A DNA stretch of 64,000 bases from Homarus americanus. Lineage: Eukaryota > Arthropoda > Malacostraca > Decapoda > Nephropidae. The stretch lies in assembly GCF_018991925.1 (NCBI RefSeq), contig NW_024735554.1, forward strand, positions 2,080,512 through 2,144,511, written 5' to 3'. Positions 1-12,305 of the stretch are shown here, one piece after another. How positions within the stretch are numbered: position 1 is the first letter of the stretch; each line of letters opens with the position of its first letter. The notes under the pieces are model-generated. The model saw nothing but the letters and a program-made list of their open reading frames with translations, did not search any database and was not told where the DNA came from. The position numbers were made by a program, and so were the translations under genes.

Positions 1-195
1 GGGTGGGTGGGTGAAGGAGGAGGAGGAGGAGGAGGGAAGGAGGAGATAGTCCCAGGTCGGTGCAGGTGAACCAGTTGACACTTTCTTCCTCCTATTCCTT
101 CTTCTCCTCTCCTCTGACACCCACACCTGACACCACATCTGACACCACACACCTGACACCCACACATCTGACACCTATCGACACCCACCCCTGAA
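1..195. repeat. GGA-rich start and short CACCTGACAC-type tandem
   Basis: The first 50 bases are GGGT and GGA repeats. From about 109 to 193 a degenerate 10-11 bp unit of the type CACACCTGACACC repeats about seven times. No coding potential is seen. Confidence 0.6.
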
Positions 196-239
196 CTGAT
201 ATAAATACTCGTATAATATTAGTCAATATCACAATTTTA

Positions 240-295
240 ACATACATACATACATACATACATACATACATACATTACATACATACATACATACA

Positions 296-326
<31 letters not shown>

Positions 327-350
327 CATACATACATACAGACATACATA
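240..350. repeat. (CATA)n microsatellite
   Basis: A tetranucleotide CATA/TACA array of about 110 bp with two short interruptions (TACATT). It is followed by about 190 bp of AT-rich single-copy sequence. Confidence 0.9.
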
Positions 351-547
351 TAGTGTATTATACTGGTTGGCCTATACATATTTATCTAACATACATATTA
401 CCAATGGGATTAAAAATAGTTCTCGTGGTAAATACAGTTATATAAATTATATAAATTATATAAAAATCAAAAGAGGAGAAAAAATATTTATATAATGATC
501 CATATATATACGAAAGTCCTGATATAGAGGTGATATATATGAGAGCT

Positions 548-1256
548 TTAACCATCGTCCTCAAAGGGTTAAAACCATCGTCTTCAAAGGGTTAAAACCA
601 TCGTCCTCAAAGGGTTAAAACCATCGTCCTCAAAGGGTTAAAACCATCGTCCTCAAAGGGTTAAAACTATCGTCCTCAAAGGGTTAAAACCATCGTCCTC
701 AAAGGGTTAAAACCATCGTCCTCAAAGGGTTAAAACCATCGTCCTCAAAGGGTTAAAACCATCGTCTTCAAAGGGTTAAAACCATCGTCTTCAAAGGGTT
801 AAAACCATCGTCTTCAAAGGGTTAAACCATCGTCCTCAAAAGGTTAAAACCATCGTCTTCAAAGGGTTAACACTTAAACCATCGTCCTCAAAGGGTTAAC
901 ACTTAAACCATCGTCCTCAAAGGGTTAAACCATCGTCCTCAAAGGGTTAAAACCATCGTCTTCAAAGGGTTAACACTTAAACCATCGTCCTCAAAGGGTT
1001 AAAACCATCGTCCTCAAAGGGTTAAAACCATCGTCCTCAAAGGGTTAAAACCATCGTCCTCAAGGTTAAAACCATCGACCATCCCTCAAAGGGTTAAAAC
1101 CATCGTCCTCAAAGGCCATCGTCTTCTGGAGTAAAACCATCGTCCTCAAAGGGTTAAAACCATCGTCTTCAAAGGGTTAACACTTAAACCATCGTCCTCA
1201 AAGGGTTAAAACCATCGTCCTCAAAGGGTTAAAACCATCGTCCTCAAAGGGTTAAC
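548..1256. repeat. 23-bp minisatellite (ACCATCGTCCTCAAAGGGTT core)
   Basis: About 30 copies of a 23-bp unit with core ACCATCGTCCTCAAAGGGTT. Variants alternate TCCTC and TCTTC, and several units carry an extra ACACTT insertion, so different sub-blocks were amplified. No gene is seen in it. Confidence 0.95.
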
Positions 1257-1860
1257 AGTGACATCAATACCAAGTAGTGTCACCGCCATCTTGCAGTGCC
1301 AGTGCCTAAAGGAATCCTTGACGAAGATGGCACTGCCTTCACCACTACACAGCACTGCCATCACCATCAACCGACCACATACCATCATCATCACTACACA
1401 ATACCATCATCATTCACTAATATCACCATCATCATCTTCACTGTATTATTACTATCTGTCACCATAACTTTCACTGCATATCAACACTACACATTGTTTA
1501 TATCACTATAATCCCCACATCTATGTTAAGTTAGTCACTATAACATAATGACATCACCATAAAAACTCACTGTACACCGGATAATGAGGTCACCATTACT
1601 CACCATCACCAGTTAAAGAATTCACAATAAACTTTCCTCAACATTATCACAATCGTTCACTATATTTCTTCACTGAATATTGTCACAATTATTCACTATC
1701 TCACTATATTCCTTCGCTGCACAATCCTAGGTCACCATCACCCTCCTGCGATATCTCACGGTCATAAAACAATTTTTTATTTAATGCTATCTTAAATACG
1801 CTTAAAAATCATTAATAATACGTGTGTGGGGTGGGTGGGGGGGGGGGGTACAATGGCCGT
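1257..1860. other. Spacer without a gene
   Basis: A pyrimidine-leaning stretch rich in CACCATCA and TTCACTA words, ending in a poly-G run near 1838-1848. It carries no open frame with protein-like composition and no splice-bounded island that I can support. Confidence 0.5.
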
Positions 1861-2340
1861 ATTGTGACTGTGATAAGGTGGTAGTGGTAGTGGTTGATGG
1901 GACTAGAAAGTGGCATTGGTGGGAGGCGCTAACAACCCTGAGAGGTGGTTATGGTAGATGGTACTTTTAATGGCATTAGTTAGTGGCACTAATAAATGGC
2001 ACTGGTAATAGGGAGTAATAGGTGACACTATTCGGTAGCATTCGTTGTAACACCTGGAGGCGGCACTGGTAAATGGCACTACTGGTAGATGGCACTAGTA
2101 GGTAGCAATATCGGTAGTCGAGACTTGTAGATGGAAGTAACAAGTGCCACTGATCAATGACACTAACAGGTGGCACTGGTAGATGACAGAGTAGCAGTAG
2201 TAACAGGTGGCACTAGGATGCGGTAACAGGTAGCACTATAGGAGGCGGTAACACTAGTTAAGCGGATAACAGGTGGCACTACCAGATGGCACAGGTAGGT
2301 AGGTAGGTAACTGGCACTATATCAATATAAAATAACACTC
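1861..2340. repeat. Degenerate TGGCACT-rich tandem region
   Basis: The word TGGCACT recurs about every 15-30 bp with GGTAGATGGCACTAGTAGG-like connectors. It looks like an old, diverged minisatellite. From 2341 to 2770 the sequence is unique and no gene is seen. Confidence 0.55.
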
Positions 2341-2770
2341 GTTAATGATGGCACTATACAAGGCGATGCAAGGGGGGAGGAACACGAGCAGGATCTTACC
2401 GACAGTACAATACGAATGGCACTGGCACTCAGGGGGACGCAACCGATTAGACTACTGATTAGCTCTCATAGATTACCTGTATAACCCCTCCTCCCCCTCC
2501 ACCTGGCACTCTTGGGTAATGACTGCTTTTATCTTACCCCCAAATTACCCAACTACTGTACTACCTCTCCATCCGACCCCTAACTACCCTCTAACAAGCC
2601 TAAGCATAATCTTCCTTAACAACTCTGTAATATGACCCAGTTAATGACGAGAGATAGGGTTAATAAGAGGAGTGTTTAACTAGCCAATGATATTTAAGAG
2701 TTGGGTGCCAGCTGCGTTATCATTGGTGGAGATAATCAGTAGATCAGAGTATGGTAATGGGGTTTTACCA

Positions 2771-3181
2771 TCTTCCTCCATGGTAGTGTGGTTCATGGTA
2801 GTGTGGTCCATGGTAGTGTGGTTCATGGTAGTGTGGTCCATGGTAGTGTGGTTCATGGTAGTGTGATTCATGGTAGTGTGGTCCATGGTAGTGTGGTTCA
2901 TGGTAGGGTGGTCCATGGTAGGGTGGTTCATGGTAGTGTGGTTCATGGCAGCAGTGTGTGGGTCCATGTAGTGGTCTGCTTGCAGTGGTTCATGGCAGTG
3001 GTTCATGGCAGAGTGGTTCTGCAGTGTGGTTCATGGTAGGGTGGGTCCATGGTAGGTGGTTCATGCAGGTAGGGTGGTCCAAGTGGTAGGTGGTTCATGG
3101 TAGTGTGGTTCATGGTAGGTGGTTCATGGTAGTGTGGCCCATGGTAGTGTGGTCTCCCACACACACACACACACACACACA
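2771..3181. repeat. 15-bp minisatellite and (AC)n
   Basis: A 15-bp unit GGTAGTGTGGTTCAT (variants with GTCCAT) repeats about 25 times, decays after 2940, and ends in an (AC)n run at about 3153-3181. Because 15 is a multiple of three, it opens spurious frames on both strands. Confidence 0.9.
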
Positions 3182-3314
3182 ATACACATACATCATTATC
3201 GCCCTAATATCAACAACAGATAGAGACAAATTTCTTCTGATAATTAACAGTAAAAAACGACTGTCCTAAATTCATTAAATTATATCTCACAGCGATTATA
3301 AATATAAGATTCTC

Positions 3315-3832
3315 TTGAAGTGCCCTCAATGGTACAGTGGTGATCAGAGGAATGGTAACAGTGGTGCAGTGTTGACTCAGGAGGAATGGTACAGTGGTGC
3401 AGTGGTGACTAGAGGAATGGCAACAGCAGCAGGGTGACTAGAGGAATGGTACAGTGGTGCAGTGGTGACTAGAGGAATGGTACAGTGGTGCAGTGGTGAC
3501 TAGAGGAATGGTACAGTGGTGCAGTGGTGACTAGAGGAATGGTACAGGGTAGAGCCAAGTTGAGAATGGTACAGTGGTGACAAAGTGGAATGTGGTACAG
3601 TGGTGCAGTGGTGACTAGAGGAATGGTACAGTGGTGCAGTGGTGACTAGAGGAATGGTACAGTGGTGCAGTGGTGACTAGAGGAATGGTACAGTGGTGCA
3701 GTGGTGACTAGAGGAATGGTACAGTGGTGCAGTGGTGACTAGAGGAATGGTACAGTGGTGCAGTGGTGACTAGAGGAATGGTACAGTGGTGCAGTGGTGA
3801 CTAGAGGAATGGTACAGTGGTGACTAGAGGAA
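3315..3832. repeat. 31-bp minisatellite
   Basis: About 15 copies of a 31-bp unit containing GGTACAGTGGTGCAGTGG and TGACTAGAGGAA. The left third is degenerate and the right two thirds are nearly identical copies. Confidence 0.93.
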
Positions 3833-4506
3833 CAACACATGTCGTAAGTACTTGAAGTAATCTTTTCCTTAACCAAGACATCGACAGAACCTATAACCTT
3901 ATCTTGGACACACACAATAAAACAGAGGGAGAGTACGTGATAATGAAGGTTAATTTGTGATAATGAAGGTTAATTTGTGTGTGTGTGTGAGAGAGAGAAA
4001 GATAGAGGTCTAAATGCATGTAATTACCCTCTAACGACTAATTAAGCATAATTAAGTAGGCAGCTATCAAACGCCTGGGAAGATATTGGAAGCATAATGT
4101 GTTGTCTAATGGTAGACCCTGCTGCCATATGTGACCAAGTCCCAGGTTGATGATCTGACTTTCTGCCTCATTTACACACTATTACCGGGTCTCAATTGTT
4201 TCTCTTACTTTGATAACACAACATACATACTGTATATTGTTTCTTATTCTTATTATTTTTTTTTTTGTATTTTTATGGTCATTATTATTATTGGATCACC
4301 TGAAGAGTCGTCGCCCCAGCCCACAGTGAATTAGGATAACATAAATATATCCCTTTGTGTTATGCTTCTTTATTGTGATGCATATTACAAAGGGTACTGA
4401 ACAGCAATGTGTTGACATAAAATTTCCAGAGGATTATCAGAAAAACGATCATGCCACATAAATTCTTGAAGGTAAGAATCTAAAAAGCCTCGTTTGCAGC
4501 CACGCA

Positions 4507-4870
4507 TGGTCATAAGAACATGAGAAATTAAGGAGTCTGCAATAGGCCGGTTGGCCTGTGCATGGCAGCTCCTGTCGAGAGTTACTACCACTCTCTATCA
4601 TCCATGAATCTATCTAGCCTCCTTTTGAAACTTTCCAGCGTTCCAGCACTTACTACAAGGTTGCTAAACTTGTTCCACTCGTCCACCACCCTATTTGTGA
4701 ACCAGTTCCTTCCTATCTCTCTCCTAAACCTAAACTTATCCAACTTGAATCCGTTGTTCCGAGTCCTATCCTGCTCGGATATTATAAGAACTTTATCTAT
4801 ATCCCCTTTATTGATTCCTTTCACCCACTTGAATACTTCTATCATATCTCCCCGCACTCTTCGTCTTGAT
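4507..4870 (-). mobile_element. CR1-type LINE, 3' end fragment (family 1)
   Basis: Read on the minus strand, this gives the last ~95 residues of a CR1-clade ORF2: RRRVRGDMIEVFKWVKG, DRTRNNGFKLDKFRFRREIG, NRVVDEWNKFSN and the end FMDDREW, followed by a short 3' UTR that ends CTCATGTTCTTATG. CR1 elements are endonuclease/reverse-transcriptase retrotransposons that are usually 5'-truncated. Only the C-terminal tail is present here, so the copy is dead. The same family recurs at 6920, 18006, 27970 and 41866. Confidence 0.9.
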
Positions 4871-5037
4871 GTAACTCTTGTTCTTGTTCCAATATGATTC
4901 AATCGTTTGTGTGTGACCATCAGTATTCACATCCACAAAATTTACTACAAATTTTTGAGCCCACTTACTATTATATAGTCCTCCTACCTGACTGGAGGGT
5001 CCTGACTACACTACCCTGAAGATTAGCAACCGTGGAG

Positions 5038-5134
5038 GCTCCTGACCCCACCTGAAGAATCGTCGCCCCAGGATATCCCACCTGAAGAATTGTCGCTCTG
5101 CCGGACTCTGGGGCGACGATTCTTCAGGTGATCC

Positions 5135-5181
<47 letters not shown>

Positions 5182-5240
5182 TCGCCACCAGGCCCTGATA
5201 TGGACTATTAACCTGTGTCCTGGTGGGTTAATGACGTATA
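5038..5240. repeat. Interspersed element with CACCTGAAGAATCGTCGCC inverted motif and (TTA)n
   Basis: The motif CACCTGAAGAATCGTCGCCC is present at 5048, in a variant at about 5080, and inverted at about 5110-5130. It is followed by (TTA)n (5135-5180) and TTTCGCCACCAGGCCCTGAT. A relative of the last part lies inverted at 48396-48490, also next to (ATT)n. A further motif copy is at 4294. This looks like the end of a dispersed element; its class is unknown. Confidence 0.5.
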
Positions 5241-6005
5241 AGGCCCCCCCCCCCCACACACCCTTCTCTTATCTAGCTTGTGTAAGACGGGAATGGCGCC
5301 TGACTCTACCAACCTCAGTCGATAACTTAATAGATAAATTAAACATTACACTGATAGGTAGTGTAAGATATTAATAAGGTTAAGTATATACCACGTTCTT
5401 CCTGTGGAGCTGTGTGGGCTAGTGAACTAAAATATACTTCAATATATATCACTATTAATACATACTTAAATATACTGTACTTCAATATATATCACTATGC
5501 TCATAACCACTAGGAAAAAAGAAAACACGAAGTTCTCAAAGCGCTTTCGTGTAAATCACATCTTCAGGGGTGAGTACAGACTAAGGTGAAATACATAACA
5601 AGGCATTCAGTAGAAGAGAGTGAGATCAAGTCCCTAGAGGACAGTGAGTGGCCACAATGGTCCGGTCACTAGGCAATGACCCTACTAATCTTCGTAAGCA
5701 CCGCAGCAGCAGTCGGTAGTCAGGTCAGAGAGTAAGATGACCCATCCTTCTCACCCCCACCCCCCCTAAAAAGCACTATGGCACGGGCGATAACCAATCA
5801 CTAACAAGCCAATCACCTATCACGCTGGCACTACTCTCTAATCACCGTGTTCAAGTATCTAGCAATAATACACTAAATTTACCTTATAACCGTACAGACG
5901 AGAGGCACTGTTAGACCCACCTGAAGATTACCCCCATGTGAGGGTTACAGTGTTAATTCTGAAATTCATTAATCACCCAAAGTAACTCTACGTATCTCTG
6001 TCTGG
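5241..6005. other. Spacer, mostly single copy
   Basis: AT-rich unique sequence with TAATATATA-type runs, containing the hairpin listed at 5521-5570. I see no exon with supported splice sites. Confidence 0.45.
5521..5570 (-). ncRNA. Hammerhead-ribozyme-like motif
   Basis: The minus strand reads CCCCTGAAGATGTGATTTAC followed by ACGAAAGCGCTTTGAGAACT. CTGAAGA fits the hammerhead core CUGANGA, and GAAA follows a possible GTG/CAC stem II. Stem II pairs only if one extra U is allowed after CUGAAGA, so the core is imperfect. An ACACGAA/TTCGTGT stem is also possible. Such motifs are known in Penelope-like elements and other retroelements. No surrounding element was identified. Confidence 0.25.
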
Positions 6006-6204
6006 TTAGGTTAGGTTAGGTTAGTTCGTTAATGGTTAGGTTAGGTTAGTTCGTTAATGGTATGTTAGGTTAGTTCGTTAATGGTTAGGTTAGGTTAGTT
6101 CGTTAATGGTTAGGTTAGGTTAGTTCGTTAATGGTTAGGTTAGGTTAGTTCGTTAATGGTTAGGTTAGGTTAGTTCATTAATGGTTAGGTTAGGTTAGTT
6201 AATC
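6006..6204. repeat. 25-bp TTAGG-containing minisatellite
   Basis: About eight copies of (TTAGG)2 joined to TTAGTTCGTTAATGG. The telomere-type pentamer is built into a larger unit, so this is an interstitial satellite and not a telomere end. Confidence 0.9.
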
Positions 6205-6404
6205 TTCAGGTGTTCCAACATTAATGAACTCCTGGACACTTGTATTTACCCCCAACGAGACAAGATGTGTTTGTGTGTGCGTGGTAGGTAAGTGGAGGCA
6301 TCTACCCCCTACACACCTGGGCCAGATGGGGGGAAGGTTGTAAGGAATGTGAGAAGGAACTATTGACGGAGGCAACAGCCGGGGAGACGACACTGAGTAG
6401 GTGA

Positions 6405-6640
6405 CACACTGCAGGAGGAGGAGGCAGGAGGAGGAGGAAGAGACAGAAGAGGCAGGGGAGGAGGAGGAGGAGAGAGAAGAAGGGGGAGGGAAGGAGGAGG
6501 AGAGTAGGGGAGGAGGAGGAGGAAGACAGAAGAGTAAGGGGGAGGGGGGAGGGAGGAGGGAGGCGGGAGAGGGAAGGAGCGACCGAGGACTGACTACCTC
6601 CCCCTCTCCTCCTCCCCTCCTCTCTCCTCTCTATCAGACC
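6405..6640. repeat. GGA/GAA purine-rich tract
   Basis: About 230 bp of almost pure purine on the plus strand (GGAGGAGGA, GAAGA), followed by a CTCCTC pyrimidine block. It produces Glu-rich and Ser/Pro-rich frames that are not credible proteins. Confidence 0.85.
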
Positions 6641-6919
6641 GTGACACAACCTCCCCAGACAAACAGACACGCTTGGGGTAGAAGAGAGGGAGTGAGAGGG
6701 AAGTGGGATAGATTGCAAGATATATTACAGTAGGGGGAGTAATTAAGAGGGAAGAGTGTGGCAGTGATGATCCGTGCAGTTCTCTCTTCGCTCTGACAGC
6801 CTAAGACATGTCCACCTACACCCACAGTGACACCTGGATACACCCACTTACACCCACCTACACCCATAACTATACCCGCTTACTGCCTACAGCCTACACC
6901 CATCTCCACCCTACACCCA

Positions 6920-7204
6920 TAGATAAAGTTCTTATAATATCCAGGCAGGATGGGACTCGAGCAACAGTTTAAGTTGGATAAGTTTTAGGTTTAGAGGGAG
7001 ATAGGAAGGAACTGGTTCACAAATGAGGGTGGTGGACGAGTGGAACAAAGCAGCAACTTTGTAATGAAAGTGCTGGAACGCTGGAAAGTTCAAAAAGGGA
7101 GGCTAGATAGATTCATGGATGATAGAGAGTGGTAGTAACTCGACAGGAGCTGCCACACAGGCCAACCGGCCCCTGTGCAGACTCCTTATTTTCTTATGTT
7201 CTTG
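6920..7204 (+). mobile_element. CR1-type LINE, 3' end fragment (family 1)
   Basis: Plus-strand copy of the last ~80 codons and 3' UTR of the family found at 42.3-43.0 kb (AGGAACTGGTTCACAAAT, then GATTCATGGATGATAGAGAG). Several 1-2 base indels break the frame. It ends at TTATTTTCTTATGTTCTTG. Confidence 0.88.
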
Positions 7205-7245
7205 TTATCTCCACCAGCCTACACCCACACACACCTACACCAGCC

Positions 7246-7820
7246 TACACCCTGTATATGGTATGTTTCTTAAAGGTACACACGACTTATGAGACACCCT
7301 GTATTTGGTATGATTCTTAGAGGTACACACGACTTATGAGACACCCTGTATTTGGTATGTTTCTTAGAGGTACACACAACTTATGAGACACCCTGTATTT
7401 GGTATGATTCTTAGAGGTACACACAACTTATGAGACACCCTGTATTTGGTATGATTCTTAGAGGTACACACAACTTATGAGACACCCTGTATTTGGTATG
7501 ATTCTTAGAGGTACACACGACTTATGAGACACCCTGTATTTGGTATGATTCTTAGAGGTACACACGACTTATGAGACACCCTGTATATGGTATGTTTCTT
7601 AAAGGTACACACAACTTATGAGACACCCTGTATTTGGTATGTTTCTTAAAGGTACACACAACTTATGAGACACCCTGTATATGGTATGTTTCTTAAAGGT
7701 ACACACGACTTATGAGACACCCTGTATATGGTATGTTTCTTAAAGGTACACACGACTTATGAGACACCCTGTATTTGCTATGATTCTTAAAGGTACACAC
7801 GACTTATGAGACACCCTGTA
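7246..7820. repeat. 47-bp minisatellite
   Basis: About twelve copies of a 47-bp unit containing GGTACACACGACTTATGAGA and TTTGGTATGATTCTTAGA. Units fall into at least two sub-types (ATATGGTATGTTTCTTAAA and TTTGGTATGATTCTTAGA) that occur in blocks. Confidence 0.95.
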
Positions 7821-9794
7821 ACATTTGTGAGGCCGGGCACAGCTGGGTATCTTACTGAAGTAGTTAGTGAGTTAGTGTAAGAAATTAAACTACGCAACTA
7901 CGCAACCACGACAGTACACCTTTTTACACCCAGGTTAGTGTATAAGAATGAATAAACATACAGGGATGATACACAAACGACACTATTTATTCTTTAAAAC
8001 AACAATCAACAAACACGAGACTTGGTTAGTATGTATGTGTGTTAGTAAGCGAGAGCAACAAACAAAAGAGACTGAACCTGGTTAGTGGATGGATAGCGGA
8101 GGTACCATGGCTTCCAAGGGACATATTCTTCCACGCCTGAGCTGTACATCTTGCCTCTTGTCACGGCCACTGTCTCACACCAACACCTCCCACCTTCACT
8201 ACACTGGCTCTCCGTCACGTCTTGTTGGTAAATCCTTTTCTGAATAGTTTTTTTTATATGATGGCTTTTAGAAACTTAGGTACTGTTCACTGACTATGTA
8301 GTAACGGGGGTCGGTTGGTATACAGTGGCTGATTCAGTGAGGGCAGCACTAAGGCGAGTTATCATAGTTAGGGGTCGGGATGGAGTGACCGACCGCCGTT
8401 TTCTGTGGTGTGTGTGTTGCAGCCTCTTCTCGCCCCGCGCCAGAGATGGTTCATTACTTGGCAAATTGTTTCTCATTCAAGGCTACTGTCGCTACTGTCT
8501 GCTACTGTCGCTACTGTCTGCTACTGTCGCTCTTGTTGGTGTTATGGTTTAGTGGAGACCCCCGATGCTACTATTGACGTTTCTTCACGACGGCCAGTAA
8601 TAATGTGGTCCTCATGGTCGTATCAAATCCACACAAAACTCTATGAGAAAATTATAAAGGTTTCTCCAGTAAGACCAGAGGCGGCACCACAACCTCTTGC
8701 CCAAGTCGATCATAAATCAGGTCACTTTATGTTTGACCCATGAGCTTGATATGGGGTCAGGTGATCATAAACTGTATAAATATGTACATCAGGTGATTGA
8801 TCCTCTCTGACGGTGCTCTTGAGACACTGCCAGATGCGGGTGAGTCTTCAGCAGGGGTCGGTGGGAGGGTGGGAGGCGTGTACCAGCTAACACCAGTAAA
8901 CAGAGGCGGCACCCACACTCCAGCCAGTACACAACTTGTGGGCCCCCAAAAACTGTGTTGGTGAGTGGCGGTGGTGGGTGAGGGGGACGTACTGACCTCA
9001 CCCAAGTTAATGGAAAACCTCACTTTCACTCCTTCACTCCACGCTGATCCCTATTGGTCGACGGTATGTGTCCTTATGGCCCGGGAACCACTAGACCACG
9101 CCCACGGCTACTTTAAAGTCCTCGACAGTAATGAGGAGACCAAGATTTCAATGGCGGTGTTTGAGGGGCAGTGCCAAGGTGGAGGAGGGCGGCACCGAGG
9201 AGCCAGCGTCACACAGTACTTGTTTCCAGGTGGCACTGTTGTGTCGTCACCACCACACGTGTGCTAGCAGACGACGACACTATCAGCGAGTCTTCATAAG
9301 CGTCTAGAGAACTTGTGTTGCATTTATCGTTAACATAGAGCGAGACAACATCACCTCGCCATAGTCCTCCAGCCTCACGATATAAGGATAACTTCAGCCA
9401 CCGAAAATCTGTCTCTACACACACACTCAAGGTTCTGTCTCTCTACTCCCACTTAAACTGTCTATATCACAACGTAGGAGGTCTTGTCTTAGCACTAGCA
9501 CTCACAGACACAGCCCAGACACGTGTCTATTACCCACCAACACAGAGCAACACAGCCTACACACACACCTGACTGGACAGGAGGATGAGGAGACATGTGT
9601 GTGTGTGTGTCTGAGTGGCGAGCGTGTGGCGTGGTGCAGGTGGCGGACAGCCCTCCCTCCCTCCTACTCCTCCCCTCATAACGCTGACCACCACCACCAC
9701 GCCCACCACTATGCCCGGCACACCCACAATCACCACGCCCATCACCACCACCACTACGCCCACCACCACGTATATGTGGAGATAAACACTACCT
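7821..9794. other. Unique sequence with no recognised gene
   Basis: This is one of the least repetitive stretches of piece A. Open frames up to 112 codons occur on both strands (for example 8405-8743 plus and 8757-9029 minus), but none shows a motif I recognise or splice signals of convincing quality. A 3x tandem GCTACTGTC lies at 8484-8527 and a CACCAC/CATCAC run at 9690-9770. It could hold non-coding exons or a promoter, but I cannot support either. Confidence 0.4.
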
Positions 9795-10000
9795 GGGGGT
9801 GATTAGGACAGTACCTGGGGAGATTAGGTCAGTACCTGGGGGAGATTAGGACAGTATATGGGGGAGATTAGAACACTACCTGGGGGGAGATTAGGACAGT
9901 ACCTGGGGGAGATTAGGACAGAATATGGAGGAGATTAGGACTACCTGAGGGAGATTAGGACAGTATATGGGGAAGATTAGGACAGTACATGGGAAGTAAG
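9795..10000. repeat. 22-bp minisatellite
   Basis: About nine copies of a unit GATTAGGACAGTACCTGGGG plus two to three bases, with ATATGG variants. Confidence 0.9.
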
Positions 10001-10255
10001 ACTACGACAGTGACACGTGAACGGCAGTGCTTGAACGACACACTGTGGGGCTTCTTACGCCCTCCCTCCCTCCCATACTACACGCCAGAACGGAGGGGAA
10101 ATGAGGGGGAGGGAGGGGTGGGGTGGGGGAGAGGAAGAGAGGGGTGAGGAGGGTAGTAGGGAGGCAAAGAGAGGGGAGTTGAGGCGAGGGGAGAAGAAGA
10201 TAAGAGGGGAGAGGAGGAGAGGAAAGTGGAGTAAGGGAAAGAGTCAGTGAGTATG

Positions 10256-10446
10256 ATATATGTTCATGTATGTATGTATGAATGTATGTGTGTATGTATG
10301 TATGTATGTATGTAGATAAGTATGTATGTATGTATGGATGTATGTATGTATGTATGTAGGTATGTATGTATGTTTGTATGTGTGTATGTATGTATGTATG
10401 TATGTATGTATGTATGTATGTGTGTATGTGTGTATGTATGTATGTC
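10256..10446. repeat. (GTAT)n microsatellite
   Basis: About 190 bp of GTAT repeats with scattered GTGT, GGAT and GATA interruptions. It is preceded by a GGGAGAGG-type purine tract (10090-10250). Confidence 0.95.
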
Positions 10447-11730
10447 GACAAGGGGCGTCTTGACAACTCGGAGAAGAATACAAAGAAACCTGCCAAGTAC
10501 CCAGCAGCAGGTAGTGACGATAGTCTTCCTCCACAACTACTGCAGGAGGGGGTGAAGGAGGGGGAGGGTGAAGGGGTAGATCTTCCAGGTGAGACTGTCT
10601 ACCTGAGTTAATCACACTACCGCAATCTTACCTGTGAAATCGATACCTAATTAATGATGATTTACCTGGTATCTACACTAATGATTCATATTCCCAGGTG
10701 ATTAATGTACCTGTGTAATTACCTATGATGTATGCATAGGCGTTATCATACACCTGAAGATGTATACATAGGCGTTATCATACACGATACATAATCCCAC
10801 ACATATACATATAAACACACCTGGTTTGTATTTTACAGCTAGTTAATTAAACGCTGTATACTTTAGCGCCACTATACACATATACAAACATGCCCGTACA
10901 ATACACCAACACAAATACACAATAATGTGAATAATAACAAACATATACATGCAGAAAGACATACAAATACTCATATACATAAACACATACACAGATATAC
11001 ATACAATCAATAACAAAACTACAAAAATCATACACAAACCAAGAATGAAAATACACTAAGTGCCATACACAATACAATAGATAACACAACAATTTACATA
11101 CATATACACACAAATACAGAGGATACAAACATACATACACAGAATATACAAACAAGCGGTCGTGAATGACTTATGAATGAAATATACAAGTCATTTCGTT
11201 TCCATTCATCTCTCGAAGACGTTGTGGATTTTGTATTAATTTTTATCTCACTTGTAGGAGGTAGATGGAGTGAAGACAAGAGGGTAGATGAAGCCAAGAG
11301 AAGGTAGATGAAGCCAAGAGACAAGTAAGGGTAGGTGAAGACAAGGCAATAACCATCTCATCAAACCAACAACATCTATTCATGATAAACACTCACTCCG
11401 CCATGTTGTTTACTTATATTTCATAATGACCCTTGACACCATTGTGTTTATCGCAGTGTAAACAATGTAAACTGGATGAAGGAAAAAGTGAAAAATTAAT
11501 CCTGATTCTATACTTATGATGCAAACAGTAAGAGTTGATTCAAATCTTGCCTCATGTAAACAATGGTAGTATATACGTTAAGTCTCGATGGGTTGTATTT
11601 AGTATAATTTATATATGATTTTCACCCTTACCGGCACCTCCCTCTTCTTCAGATACATTTCTCTCCCTTGACTTAAAACTCCACACATTAAATGTTAGGC
11701 TCCACCCATTTGCCTTGTCTGTCTGTCCAT
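10447..11730. other. Unique AT-rich spacer
   Basis: Mostly AT-rich, with many ACATAC and ACACAT words (10800-11150) and a short tandem AGGTAGATGAAGCCAAGAG at 11270-11330. No gene is recognised. Confidence 0.45.
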
Positions 11731-12100
11731 TCAATGCCAGGCTCGGCCCATCTGGCCTTAAGCTCCGCCCATTAAATGCCAAGCTCCTCCCATCTGGCCT
11801 TAAGCTCCGCCCATTAAATGATAGGCTCCTCCCAACTGGCCTTAAACTCCGTCCATTAAACGCCAGGTTTCTTCCATCAGCCTTAAGCTCCGCCCATTAA
11901 ATGCCAAGCTCCTCCCATCTGGCCTTAAGCACCCGCCCATTAAATACCAAGCTCCTCCCACCTACAGGTACCTTAAGACTCCGCCCATTAAAAACCAAGC
12001 TCCTCCCATCTTCCTCACGACTCCACCCAATAGGCACCAAGCTCCACCCATCTACCTCGCGACTCCTTCCATTAAACACCAGGTTTCTTCCACCTACCCT
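11731..12100. repeat. ~42-bp minisatellite with CTCCGCCCATTAAATGCC
   Basis: About nine degenerate copies of a unit containing CTCCGCCCATTAAATGCC and CTCCTCCCATCTGGCCTTAA. Every unit carries a CCGCCC or CCTCCC GC-box-like word. Confidence 0.9.
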
Positions 12101-12305
12101 GAGACTCCGCCCACACTCCTCCTACCTGTGTTAAGACTCCACCCACACTCCTCCTACCTGTGTTAAGACTCCGCCCACACTCCTCCTACCTGTGTTAAGA
12201 CTCCGCCCACACTCCTCCTACCTGTGTTAAGACTCCGCCCACACTCCTCCTACCTGTGTTAAGACTCCGCCCACACTCCTCCTACCTGTGTAAAGACTCC
12301 TCCTA
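12101..12305. repeat. 31-bp minisatellite
   Basis: Six to seven near-identical copies of a unit containing CTACCTGTGTTAAGACTCC and GCCCACACTCCTC. It seems to have grown out of the edge of the preceding 42-bp array. Confidence 0.92.

Noticed and set aside
2680..3039. His/Thr/Asn and Val/His/Gly repeat proteins
   Set aside because: Both strands of a 15-bp minisatellite give open frames; the pattern decays with frame-breaking indels to the right.
6006..6204. Chromosome end (telomere)
   Set aside because: TTAGG occurs here in a 25-bp composite unit and in many other short internal arrays in both orientations; none is a long pure terminal tract.
8325..9430. Several 70-112 codon frames on both strands
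   Set aside because: They overlap each other, show no recognisable motif and have no convincing splice sites. Treated as unique spacer.
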